The position numbers were made by a program, and so were the translations under genes. A stretch of 64,000 nucleotides of DNA, from the NCBI GenBank assembly GCA_031216915.1, contig CM062296.1:454398287-454462286 (forward strand), read 5' to 3'. The notes beneath the pieces are model-generated. The model made no database searches and was not told where the DNA came from. It worked only from the letters and a program-made list of their open reading frames with translations. The DNA comes from Pictodentalium vernedei. Its lineage: Eukaryota; Mollusca; Scaphopoda; Dentaliida; Dentaliidae. Of the stretch, positions 37,011 through 46,853 are shown in pieces. How positions within the stretch are numbered: position 1 is the first letter of the stretch; every line of letters starts with the position of its first letter.

Positions 37011-37235
37011 CTTGGATGGAATTTCCACTATACGGGTTATTTAGTGCTCATACACCCTCCAGTTACTGTATATGCATGTCTGCGCGATATCGCAGCAAAT
37101 TTTGAAGCGACAGAAGACGTCACAAGTTGATCTTGAGGTGTTCTGATAAACTTTGCATCTACCTATCAAAAAGTCAAAGGGATAAAACTTGACATTTATG
37201 CCATTTATAACAATATTCCCAACAATACACCTTAA

Positions 37236-37512
37236 CTCTTTCAACACGAGAGGCCGCTTTTACAGTCCAGGAACACGAAACGTCATAATTTCATTCAGTA
37301 GGATGTTCTAAGTGAATGTGTGTGTGTGGTAGAACAATGCGTGTGTGTGGTAGAATAATGTGTGTGTATGGTAGAACAAATAATATTTTCAACGTGCAGC
37401 CTTCAGGCTGCACGTTGAAAATATTAATTGCTCTACCCCCAAATAATGGATATGGACTCTTCCAATATCTGCCATTTAACTGACATGGAAGATACCACCA
37501 GTGTTGAAAGGA
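37236..37512. mobile_element. TTAA MITE with internal 21-bp hairpin
   Basis: TTAA flanks at 37,232-37,235 and 37,513-37,516. The inverted ends are CTCTTTCAACAC and, as complement of the right end, TCCTTTCAACAC, resembling piggyBac-type CCCTTT termini. A perfect hairpin with 21-bp arms (TAATATTTTCAACGTGCAGC and complement, loop TTCA) spans 37,381-37,426. GTGTGTGTGGTAGAA-like short repeats precede it. 277 bp, no coding capacity. Confidence 0.8.
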
Positions 37513-38165
37513 TTAATAATATTTTAAATGGAGGCTGAATTCCATGAAATGATCTACACCAATGATAGCTGGGTGCCAAAAACAGCGGGGTTGTCTAGCT
37601 GTTCATAAATGTCTTACATTTTGAATATTTGGATCTGTGCACAATATCTCAACTGCTAAAGCTATAGAGGCCACACCCGACTCACCCTGATCTCTATACA
37701 ACTTTATTTCTGCAACGCTCGTTAATCACATAGAGAAAAGTGTCTCATCTGTCGCCATCTTGGAGTGGGGGGGGGGGGGAGGGGGGGGTGTCGTGAGGGT
37801 GACCTTAACAAATTTGTTCTTATAAGTTTTCAATTTTCTATTTTCTGTTTCCTCGTAATAGCCCATCCCGTTTTGAAGAATATCCTTTGATAGATGGAAA
37901 AGAACATACTGATGATGTGCACATTTTTTTTTTCTCGGAAATGCCAATTGGATATTCGGAACACATTTTAGGTATTATTGACAAAAACAAGCGCCGATAT
38001 TGGAAACTAATTTTATTGCCAGGCGAGGGCAGTGACGTTCAGTGAATTGAAACCTGTAACGTTACGACAACAGTCACAGAACAGGGTCAATGCTATGAAG
38101 CTTTTAGAGTTGTATTTTCTAGAATTGTATTTTCTAGTTATGTCTTTAAATGGGTTAAAATGAAC
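37513..38165. other. Non-coding spacer with poly-G
   Basis: Contains an interrupted G run near 37,767-37,788. No gene or repeat identified apart from a doubled TTGTATTTTCTAGAA motif near 38,110-38,140. Confidence 0.5.
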
Positions 38166-38233
38166 CATTAGCATTTTTAAAGATCTGACAGTTTGCCAGT
38201 TGGCAAATTGCCATATCTTTTAAAATGCTAATG
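38166..38233. other. 68-nt hairpin, 33-nt arms
   Basis: CATTAGCATTTTTAAAGATC starts the left arm and the right arm ends ATCTTTTAAAATGCTAATG. The arms pair with three mismatches and one G-U on the plus strand, closing on a very small GT loop. The size is that of a short pre-miRNA, but the tiny loop is more typical of a foldback repeat. Confidence 0.7.
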
Positions 38234-38575
38234 ATGTATTTTCGTCAGTTATATTAACAGGTAGAAAATATAATTTTGGAAACAACAAAACAAATGGATT
38301 CGCGCGCCGAGGGCGCGCAGGGCGATATAGTGCGAGCCCTTTTCGACCCACCCTCTCTAACGGTAGAATAATGTTTCTCGTAGCATGTCTGGCGCGCGTC
38401 AAAGGAGGAGAAGAGAGTGTACTTAGCAGGTGGCCTTGATATTGGTGTTCTTGGTTGTTGGCCGAGTTTATGTGATGTTTCTGTGTTTATCTTTGGTGTT
38501 CTCCTTCGGGTGAGGACCAGTGTGAGAGAGGGTCCTCTCGACAAAGGTGCTACCTCTCCCCGAGGGTGATGTGAC

Positions 38576-38795
38576 GATGTTTTCAGGCAAGTATAGTCTG
38601 CCACTTAGTAAAGTAATCTTGTTGTGGTACGCCATCGTTAGCAAGTAGTCTGCCTCAGGCAATTGTTTGAGGTTGTTCTGGTTTCAACATATAGACTTCT
38701 TTTACAGGATGAGACCGAATTGGGCAAACAAACAACGGCCCCGTTCGGGGACCACACAAAAAACAGAACTTCCCTGGTTCGGGAACATGTTAACC
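38576..38795 (+). repeat. Dispersed repeat with CAGGCAAGTATAGTCTGCCA core
   Basis: TTCAGGCAAGTATAGTCTGC opens the segment and AGAACTTCCCTGGTTCGGGA lies about 180 bp further on. Both motifs, in the same order with TACAGGATG-like sequence between them, recur on the minus strand near 53,357 and 53,190. More copies of the core occur at 52,938 and 53,450. The element type is not known. Confidence 0.65.
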
Positions 38796-39479
38796 TATTT
38801 GGCCGTGGCCTGAATGCGCATTAGTTGCATTTACAAAAAGTGTCAGAAGTGGGACGTACGACCAACGCTCGCCTCCCCGGAGGTGGTTGACCACCTCCTT
38901 GGATAGAGTGAAGGATGCTTAGAATTAAATATCCATAATGTCCGTGACGGTTATTTGGGAAAAATAAAAGTACGTGTGTACCTGCTTAAATAGAGGAGAA
39001 CTGAATTAGTATGATGTAAATAGGTGAGTGGAAGAGAAAAAAGGAGGGGGACCTATTACGTAGTTGTATTTCCTTACCTGGAGGGAGGGGGTTAGATCCT
39101 TATGGCTATTTCCTTAAAGGGAGTCGGTCCCAATGAAGTATCATGACTAACCATGACGTTTTTACCTATGGTTAGTTTCTTTTTTTTGATCTTTTTGAGT
39201 ATTTCTTCAAAGGCAGTCAGCCCCAATGCCGTATCATTACTAACCATGACGTTTTCGCCTATGATTAGTTTCGCGGTTGGTGGAGACAGTCCATACTATC
39301 CTATAGTCTCACTACTTTCGTGGTGCGGATTTTTATGGAAGTGGGGTGTTGGTCCCAGAACCGTACCGGTCGGGAGCAGGACGGCAGTGAATGGGTTAGG
39401 CGGGCCTGGATCCGGTTCGATTCAGGTCCCATGGCCCGTCCGGTCCGGGCCCACTCCCGACCAGACCGGTCCTGGAGTC
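38796..39479. other. LINE 3' flank with palindrome and 87-bp duplication
   Basis: GGAGGTGGTTGACCACCTCC (38,879-38,898) is a perfect inverted repeat around TG. 39,111-39,180 and 39,198-39,267 are two copies of a segment with CATGACTAACCATGACGTTT and CCTATGGTTAGTTTC, offset by 87 bp. Part of the right side may still belong to the Jockey-like LINE 3' UTR. Confidence 0.55.
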
Positions 39480-39973
39480 ATTGAATTCGGTTTGAGCTGA
39501 TTATTATATCGCATTTTTCGTTTTTTGTCGACTGGTACAGATGTCGCGTAGTTCGGATATAAGTTTGCTGTCCTTTTGGTGGCTAGGGAAGTTAGTCGTT
39601 CTTCTATAGATGGAATACGGGCCGATCGTGGAGTAGTTTGATTGGGGCGGCTCACGAGGCGCGGAGGGCAACCCTAAGTGCGTGGTTCTGGATTCTTTGG
39701 AGTTTGCCCATCTTAGTTTTATTTATTCCACCGAGGACGAGTGCCCCATACTCAATTACGAGGCGCCCGAATGCTTTGTATAGTTTAAGTAGGGCTGCCT
39801 CATTGGGTCCTCAGGAGGTGCCGCGAAGCATTTTTAAAATATTGATACGTTTAGTTGCATTAGTAGCGATATTATTGGTATGATTAGTAAAGGACAAATT
39901 TTGATCAATGGTGATACCGAGGAATTTTGCCTCCGTGTGCATTCTGGGAGTTACTTTATCCAGTAGTTTGAGG

Positions 39974-41734
39974 CTAACATCGCGGTTTTTTTGCCTTACG
40001 GGTGAATGTGATTCTTTGAGTTTTGTTTGTGTTTAGCTTAATTCTCCACTTCACACACCGCAGCTCCAGGTCATCCAGAGCGCGTTGGACAGATGTTTGG
40101 ACTTGACTAGCTGTGTTATTAGAATCACAAAGTCCCTTATTATCCGCAAATTGTGAGATTTGAACGCGCTTGCCGGTGGTTTTGAGGTCGTTGACATAGA
40201 TGATATAGAGGAGGTGGCTGAGAACGGATCCTTGAGGGGAGCCTGCTTCAATGGGGGACAGTGTCGGACAATTCATTGTTGACTCTGAGTTTTATTTTAC
40301 AGTCGTTAAGAAAGAAAGGAGGAGAGTAGTCTTAACAGTTTCATTGGGAGTTTCATTTTGAGCAGTGTGAGGCGTATTCCGTTGTGCCAAACGGAATCGA
40401 ACGCCTTTTCTCCATCAAGTAGGATTGCTGCGCCACTTGTTGATTATTATTAATTTATTTTTTTTATTATTATTTGTTACCGGGTACAAAAGAAGTAAAT
40501 GTTATTGAAATACAGTTACTATAAACATACAGATTATAGAGAAATAAACAATCCACATACTTACGAAATTAAAGGCTCTTGCGCCCTATGTGAAATGAAA
40601 CTCCGGGCTATCAGGACGGAAGACCCCCCTCCCCAACAAAAAAAAGAAGAACCCCCCCCAAAAAAAACAAAAACAAAAACACACGACTCTGATGCAAAAC
40701 ATCGTAGCGTCAGCGATCTGGAAGAAGTACCAATACCCCCACTGACCCCACATACCAAACAGAGAGAAAGAGAGAGAGACCATATTTCCTACTCTTGCAT
40801 CCGTAATTTTGATTGTTGGTTATTAATGGCAGTTTACATTTGTTCCACAAGGCGATGGACGAGCTCCATTCCTTCCTTACGGTTCCTGTAGGTCGTTTGC
40901 CAGTCGTTGAAGAAGTCGGTATCTTCAAGGTGCTCCCTAAGTCTATTGGTAAGGACTCTTTCGAAGACCTTACCAATGCAACTGAAAAGGCTGATTGGGC
41001 GGTAGTTAGCCGGATCAAACGTGTCCTTATTCGGTTTAGGTACCATGACATCAATGACTGATTTACTCATGTGTTATAGAGGGTTACAAGCCTAGTTATT
41101 AGCGAGTTAGGACTTTGTTTTAGGGTTTTGTAGGACTTTTTTTTATTATGTTAGCGATTTCGTCGTTTGTTATGGGGTCTACGAGGTCATCTTCGTCCCC
41201 AGTTTCGGGTTCGGTGTCGAATTTTGGGTCACGGTAAACATTAATGAAGCTGTCTATCGCGCCATTGACTGCGTCATCGTAACCGGAACCTTCCTGTGGG
41301 CAGTGGGTTTTCCTGAGGAGGTCGGCAAAAGTGTCGGTCCTCTCCTTGTCAATGTCGGCAGTGGAGCCATCCTCTTTAGTAAGTGGTTTGGTTGTTGTTT
41401 TATTGCATTTACTTTTTTGACCTGTTAACACGTCGAAGGTGTTCCAAACTTCTTTGGCCTCTCTTGCTCCATTGAGCTTGGCTGTGGCATTTTCCCAGTT
41501 ATCTTATTCGGCCCGGAGGACTTTTTTAACCTCGCCGCGAAGGCGGTTATAAGTTTTTTTTAGGTCTGCTTTTTTGACAGGATCACTTTCAGATTTTAGT
41601 GCTCGGAGGGCTTTACGCTCAGTTTCTATTAGTGAAAGGGTGTCCCGTGAGATTGTTCTTCTCCAAGGGTGCAGCTCTTCTTTAGGACATAATTCGTCTA
41701 GGGTGGTGTTGATTGTTTTTTCTAGGCCGCGCAT
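39974..41734 (-). pseudogene. Linker and reverse transcriptase of the Jockey-like LINE
   Basis: Starts with linker sequence (ISRDTLSLIETERKALRALK). RT motifs follow: MVPKPNKDTFDPANYRPISL, LREHLEDTDFFNDWQTTYRN, then after an insertion AAILLDGEKAFDSVWHN (motif A), EAGSPQGSVLSHLLYI (motif B) and QISQFADNKGLCDS (motif C, with the second Asp replaced by Asn). LRCVKWRIKLNTNKTQRITF is the thumb segment. The family copies its own RNA at a nicked chromosome; this copy cannot, given the altered motif C and several frame breaks. Confidence 0.85.
40443..40830 (-). mobile_element. 0.39-kb insertion in the LINE RT, AT-rich tail
   Basis: It separates HRLVEQM from SGAAILLDGEKAF. On the minus strand it ends in an AATAATAATAAA-type tail, and an imperfect short duplication (AACAAATG before, AACAAGTG after) flanks it, so retroposition is likely. 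Internally it has CT- and G/T-rich simple sequence and a CCGGAGTTTCATTTCACA stretch. No A or B box that I trust. Family unknown. Confidence 0.6.
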
Positions 41735-41780
41735 TGGGCTTCAAATTCCGAGGCGTCTGAGGGGGTGCTGTTGGGGAGTT

Positions 41781-42583
41781 TCATGTCAACAGTTTCTCGA
41801 TAAAGATCCCAATTTTTCTTAAAATTCCTATGAATGGTGGGGGATACCCGAGGAGGTCGCTACCTCGTTTGATTGAGGCATGGGCCAGGAGGTGGTCGCT
41901 GCCTAAGTCATCATTGCTGACCCGGTGGTCGTCGATGTGGTTTATAAGGGAATCGCTTGTTATTATTAGATCTAGGATATCGGATCGGATTAGAGGGTTA
42001 CTACTGATATGGGTCGGAGAGTTGTCATTCATGACTACATGAAGATTGAATTTTCGGTAATGTTGAATAGGGCGCCATCGTTAGGGCTAGCGGAATGGCA
42101 GCCGAAGTATTGATGTTTAGCATTAAAATCTCCCAGGAAGACACAGGGATTGTATTTTCCTGTGAAGAAGTCAAATATTTTCTCATTAACTGTTTTGTTG
42201 GGGTCGTTGTAGTAACAGGCTATCGCGATTTTTTTTTATTATTGTCGGCTGTGATTTCGATTGCAACCACCTCAGTTTCGAGGTGGTCTGTTTTGATGGG
42301 TTTGAATTTAGTGTTTTGCTTTATTAGAAACGCACCGCTCCCACCTTTGGTGAGCAGGCGGTCTCTTCTAACAACACCGAATCCGCTTTGTGAGAAGTTT
42401 TTATCCCTTGCTATCCACGTCTCGCATATAGCTATTATTTCAATATCGTTGAGGTGGTGGCTCATTTGTACTTTTTTATTATTAACGCTCCTGGCTTTCC
42501 ACACTGCTAACTGGAGAGGTTGGGGGTTAATCTATACTCCCCAGTTTCATAGTTATGGGCCGCGATGTGGACCCCGCTGTTGA
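41781..42583 (-). pseudogene. Endonuclease (EEP) domain of the Jockey-like LINE
   Basis: WKARSVNNKKVQMSHHLND is the N-terminal N-A-RS-like motif, followed by IEIIAICETWIARDKNF (catalytic E in ICETW), GFGVVRRDRLLTKGGSGAFL, VVAIEI and, after a break, SPTHISSNPLIRSDILDLII and DDLGSDHLLAHASI with the terminal SDH. The family nicks target DNA for target-primed reverse transcription. The middle part with GDFN is out of frame near 42,100. Confidence 0.8.
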
Positions 42584-43069
42584 GGAAGTTGATTTTGGTA
42601 ACCCTATTTGGGGCTGTGACTTTTAGCTTCCAAGTCTCTTTCCCTGACGCCTTGGAAGTGAACCTTTCCCATATGCAATCAGAGAGGGCTCTATCAATGC
42701 CAGCCTTACTGGTCGGCGGGTGAACCCTAGTGACGACCAGAAAAGGGCTTGGTTGGGGAACTAGTTGCTTGATTTTGTTTTGACTTGGCGGTTAGCGTGT
42801 TTAATGAAGGTTGCCTTAACTAAATCAGAGTAGAGCGCTTTGTTAATGCATGTGGCCCCACTCTGGCAATTGGAGAGTGCGATTTGGTTTTTGTTGCTAG
42901 CTTGGTTTTGCCTGTGGTTATACTCGGAGAGATTCGAGCTGGGCTCAAAGGAGACAGAGGTCAGAGCAAGACAACCCCTTGCTTTTTTGACTGGCCTCTT
43001 TTCCGAGGAGATGAAGCCGTCCATGTCCTCCGTCTCCAGACAGTCCAGCTCTAGGTCATAGCCGTCATT

Positions 43070-43965
43070 TTTCCTTCATTGGGGTTTTGATGCCTATATA
43101 GGTTTCAGCCACAATTCCTTGGGGATTGGTGCTGAGCTGGGTCTCCAATATGTCATGGAGCTTCTTGTCAGGACATTCATCGTCGCGCCCAAGAGGGTCA
43201 TCAAGGTTATTGTGAGTAGGAATGCCAGCCTCGGATTTGTTGTTGGCCCTTGGAACCACTGAGGTCACTTAGGTTACCGATGTTCCCAGAGGCGGGCTAT
43301 CATACTCGTTGGATGGAAGGATCTTGTGGATCTCTGCAGCTACTATAACCTGCTCAGGAGAGAAACCCGAGGAAGAAGGAATGACGGGTGGCTTGTCAGA
43401 CTTAGCTAGGAGGGTCTGAAATCTGGCCTCTGCAGAACCTCAGCCATCCTGTGCATCTCACTCATCCATGATAGCTTGTTTTTATAGATTATCAATGCAT
43501 AAAGCCTGCAGTTCAGACTCACGGCTGTGCTTAGCTTCCAAATCTAAGCGCTCTTTACTCCCGGCTATACGCCCCCTCTCTCTCTATCCTACTGAAGGAC
43601 AATTAGTTGTTTTTCCAGAGAAGTGATATTTTCACCGCCCACACTCAGCGTCTTCTTTTGTTCCCCCTCCAAACTTGACCTCCTATATTTGGGTTGGCAA
43701 GCGAGCCCTTTGTAATGGGTCTACCGAAGGTTGAGGGATTAGCCCCCTCAGGATTATGGGCACCAACCTTGTAGGGTTTGTTCCTTTCATGCTCTTTCCT
43801 ATTGACCTTGGTGCCCTTGCCCTTGTCGTCCCTTTTGTCTGTGGTCCTAGTTGAAGTAGTGGTCTTCTCAGTCTTGTTGATGCCCGGTCCAGAAGCTGCT
43901 GCTGTTAAATTAGCTGTGGCTGCTGTAGTTGTTGATAGAGATGAAGATAAAAGTTTGTCAGCCAT
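43070..43965 (-). pseudogene. ORF1 of the Jockey-like LINE, degraded
   Basis: Begins MADKLLSSSLSTTTAATANL, a low-complexity Ser/Thr/Ala N-terminus, followed by a Lys/Arg-rich region (DKRDDKGKGTKVNRKEHERN) and ending in WRGNKRRR. After breaks, EAGIPTHNNLDDPLGRDDEC and KKLHDILETQLSTNPQGIVA follow in other frames. The basic, disordered character fits an RNA-binding Jockey ORF1. Zinc-knuckle cysteines are not visible. It lies just upstream of the endonuclease, as expected. Confidence 0.65.
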
Positions 43966-43990
43966 GGCAGTTAGTTATCGAGGATCAGAT

Positions 43991-44934
43991 ACAGACTGGT
44001 GTTCTGAAGTGTGCCTGAAAAAACTCTTGTTTAGTATCAAATATGATAAAAATCAATTTCTGATTACCGATTTCTTAACACGTCTGATCTGATCGAACCG
44101 GTAACCGTGGCGAAAACGATAATGATGACATTCTAGAAAATACAATCGTAAACCTTTTATACTATTGCCACCAGACTTCACTTCATCAAAGGTCACCGAT
44201 GGGAGAAGTTACCGCTTTGGACGGAGGGAGGGGCAGATTAAATTCAGCGATTTTGTCTCACGTTTCAGCCATTCATTGCTTTAGAAATCAGTGTTCAAAG
44301 GAGAATGCCACTGGGCTAGCAAGTCCCCTTTGGGCATTTATGTCTTTACAGGTCTACGAAAAGATACCATCAAAATTTTACACCCAAAACAATATGAATT
44401 ACGTGTCAGAATTCCGTCAGAATAGCGATCGGTGTCGTCTGGTCTTTTTTACTTTGTAGAATGTTGGTTGTTATGGGTAACGTCATACGAATCGATCCTC
44501 TGGAAGAATGGTTGGGACAGAGCTCTTGCACTAGGGTACGATTTGTCGATCTATTCACATAAAGCACGAGCCGACTAATCCAATCAGGTTGGTCCGAGGA
44601 AAAACTAAACTCTTCGGTCCTGCCACGGTGTAGTAAAATTAGTTTGTGACATTGGGGATTATGATGATTCATAGGGATAATAACTAGAGAATAAACTGAA
44701 TACCCTCAACCGCACCCCCATACTATGAAGCCCGGCACACTGGCTCAATCTCTAGAGGCAATGCCCAGAAATGGAGCCAGCTGGTCCGGTCCGCCAACGC
44801 TCGGGGCACTACCGAAAGCATCCGACCTGTTCAGAATTGCGGAAGTGTTTATACAGTCCACGATGTCCTGTGAGGGCAGTAGTATCTGCCTGTTGTCCAT
44901 GGGTTGACGGGGCTGTAACGGTTTTCTTGATTAA
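43991..44934. other. Spacer between two LINE remnants
   Basis: Near 44,130-44,165, TTCTAGAAAATACAATCGTA resembles the right arm of the foldback at 58,808-58,855. The rest is unique. The frame at 44,725-44,907 has no recognised feature. Confidence 0.5.
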
Positions 44935-45590
44935 CTAGTGGTTATAAGCAATGGATCCACCCTCTAATCGCCGAACTTGTTGCATTGTATCTTCTATCTC
45001 ATCAATGAATGAATAGCAGTGCAATTTACTCAATCTGCAGTTTCTAAGACACTGGGCCTGGATGTTACCTTTTCTAACTTTTAAACTCAACTTATGTTTA
45101 GTTTGACGAAAGCTCCCAAGAACAACTCCGCTGCTCCACCTATTAATCATTTTTTCGAGATTTTGATTTAGGTAAATGTTCTTTTCTTCATTGTAAATTT
45201 ATTGTTTAAGGCACGTTTTTAACGTCGGTAAATTAGGAAGTTCCTTTTGTATGTGCATTGCTATATATGGTATTTTGTAACAATCAATATGCTGTTGACA
45301 ACGTTGACGGTGTCCGTGTCTCCAGTACCAAGAATGATCTCCCATTTTCCAAATTGATACTAAAACCCTATACCAGCATAACATCTGTGTGAAATCATTC
45401 CAAAATGTTTTTGTTGCATCGCAAGTGATACACCAATGTTCTATGGTTTTCTCTACCCTTTCACAAACACTCCTTGCCGGGGATTGGCTACTGATTAGTT
45501 TTTCGACAAATTTATTTAATCTCAAAATTTCGACAGTTAATTCATACTGAAAATATTTTAAAATTAGTGCCCACCAAGCCACAGTTAAGA
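44935..45590 (-). pseudogene. L1/Tx1-like LINE ORF2 C-terminal fragment
   Basis: The open frame 45,582-45,199 reads RSVCERVEKTIEHWCITCDA then TKTFWNDFTQML, the Cys/His-bearing C-terminal segment seen after RT in L1/Tx1-type ORF2 (pattern C...C...ETIEHL-like...FWNDF). It continues IAMHIQKELPNLPTLKTCLK, matching the usual carboxy end. After a stop, NIYLNQNLEKMINRWSS-like sequence (around 45,170-45,130) completes the fragment. RT and nuclease are absent. This is a third LINE lineage in the window. Confidence 0.7.
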
Positions 45591-45805
45591 GGATTTCTGA
45601 ATATTCTATTTCAGTTTAATTAGGTTCCAAATCCAATTTTAGTTGTGATTTACCCTATAGGCTTTTTCCGTTGAACAGGCTTGCATTAGTCTATGACCTT
45701 TTTTGACACCTTAATGATTTTAGGTGTAGTTCAAAGCATCGTCCAATACCCCAAGCCAATGGTAATTTGGTGGTGGTGCAGTGGAACCCACTTACAGTAT
45801 GTAGA

Positions 45806-45965
45806 GAGTGGGTTGTAACTAAATCGCCCAAAGTATCACTTTCAAATTCTGTTCATATGGACAAAAATACAAGCAATGTTTCAGCCAAAGGACCTCCGGG
45901 TTTAACCCGGAGATCCATTGGCTGGAACTTTGCTTGTGCTTGCTATGCTTTGCAACAAATTTGCT
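45806..45965 (+). repeat. Dispersed foldback repeat, long-hairpin copy
   Basis: Homologous to 36,838-37,010. Here the inverted repeat is extended into a 69-nt hairpin (45,869-45,937) with 34-nt arms, only four non-Watson-Crick positions and a one-base centre at GGGTTTAACCC. The short copy lacks most of the paired centre. Confidence 0.85.
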
Positions 45966-46346
45966 TATATTACGTGGAGTAAATATCCACTCTCAGGGTG
46001 ATTATTGATAATACACTCCCCACGTTCTGTAGCTAGATATCACTTAACTGAATAACCATTTTAACTGAATATCACTTCAAATATATATACTGTCAAAAAA
46101 GTTAAGCTCCCACTCCCCGCCACCTCGCTATAATACTAGTGGGAAAACAGTAAATGGGTAAATTCTCCCGAGAAAACCTGCTATTTGCAGTTGGAGGTAT
46201 ATGCCTTATTAGTGAAGCAAGGGTTTCTTGAGCTTTCTTTTTTATTGAATGGATATTAGGCACCTCGGACGTCATCACAACGTTAAAAAACGTCACGTTG
46301 TTCAGTAACTGATGGAACAGCTTCGAGAATATCTAACACATCTTAA

Positions 46347-46590
46347 CCCTTTACCTAACATGAAAAGCAGACGACACTTGCAAACAAAATTCTTGAATGG
46401 CTATTTTTTTTTCATTTTTTGCCTCAAAAACATAGGTTATGACCCCTCGTTGGAACGAGCTCGACGAGTTCATTGCAACGAGGGGTCATAACCTAGGTTT
46501 TTGAGACAAAAAATGAAAAAATAACGAAAATTAATTGGAGATTTTTGAGAATAGCGCTGGCCGTTTTTGGCCGTTACGTTGGATAAAGGG
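46347..46590 (+). mobile_element. 244-bp piggyBac-type MITE, copy 1
   Basis: TTAA flanks at 46,343-46,346 and 46,591-46,594. The left end is CCCTTTACCTAACATG and the right end ACGTTGGATAAAGGG. TTAA targets and CCCTTT termini are typical of piggyBac-derived MITEs (family knowledge). The centre is an imperfect long palindrome built on CATAGGTTATGACCCCTCGT and GGAACGAGCTCG. No coding capacity. It is inside the Tc1-like remnant at 46,090-46,845, so it is younger than that insertion. Confidence 0.92.
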
Positions 46591-46790
46591 TTAATCGGCG
46601 TGGCATGCTGTCCATGACCTTCCGAATTTCTCTCACTGTGATGTTGTCTCATTTCTCTATAAGCACACGGCAGTGAAGTGGTCAATAGCCAGGAAATATT
46701 CACCTGTTTTAAGAATGTATGCCCGATCCGATAGAGGAATGCAGAACGTCACAATAAGAGCTATTTAGTAAACCCATCCACAGGTATAAT

Positions 46791-46813
46791 GGGGGGGGGG
46801 GGGGGGGGGGGGG
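46791..46813. repeat. Run of 23 G
   Basis: Longest homopolymer in the window, followed by GGGAGGGAGGGGG-like sequence and near the right end of the Tc1-like remnant. Length may be affected by sequencing slippage. Confidence 0.9.
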
Positions 46814-46853
46814 AGGGAGGGGGCGGCTTAACTTGTTTTGGACAGTATATATA

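Larger units (their letters stand above)
39480..43990 (-). mobile_element. Jockey-like non-LTR retrotransposon, nearly full length, dead
   Basis: The 4.5-kb minus-strand element has, in order, ORF1 (from about 43,965), an EEP endonuclease (about 42,550-41,790), linker, reverse transcriptase (about 41,430-39,974) and a C-terminal RIQNHALRVALRA segment near 39,690. The domain order and the motifs GSDHLL, NYRPISLFSCIGKVFERVL and EAGSPQGSVLSHLLYIIYVN place it in the Jockey group. The frame is interrupted in every domain and the RT carries FADN instead of FADD. A 0.4-kb insertion lies inside the RT. The 5' end is near 43,990-44,050 and the 3' end is uncertain. Confidence 0.88.
46090..46845 (-). 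mobile_element. Tc1/mariner-like remnant with TA flanks
   Basis: TA lies at both edges. The ends are CTGTCAAAAAAGTTAAGC at the left and, as complement of the right, CTGTCCAAAACAAGTTAAGC. Minus-strand sequence near 46,690-46,600 gives NITVREIRKVMDSMPRR, the C-terminus of a Tc1-type transposase. The catalytic part is missing. The 244-bp TTAA MITE is inserted directly after that point. A 23-G run sits near the right end. About 0.5 kb of element remains if the MITE is ignored. Confidence 0.75.

Noticed and set aside
42095-42583. 162-codon plus frame with many hydrophobic residues
   Set aside because: It is antisense to the endonuclease domain of the Jockey-like LINE, which is identified by conserved motifs on the minus strand.
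43778-44092. Plus frame across the LINE 5' end
   Set aside because: Antisense to ORF1; the minus frame has the correct position and composition.
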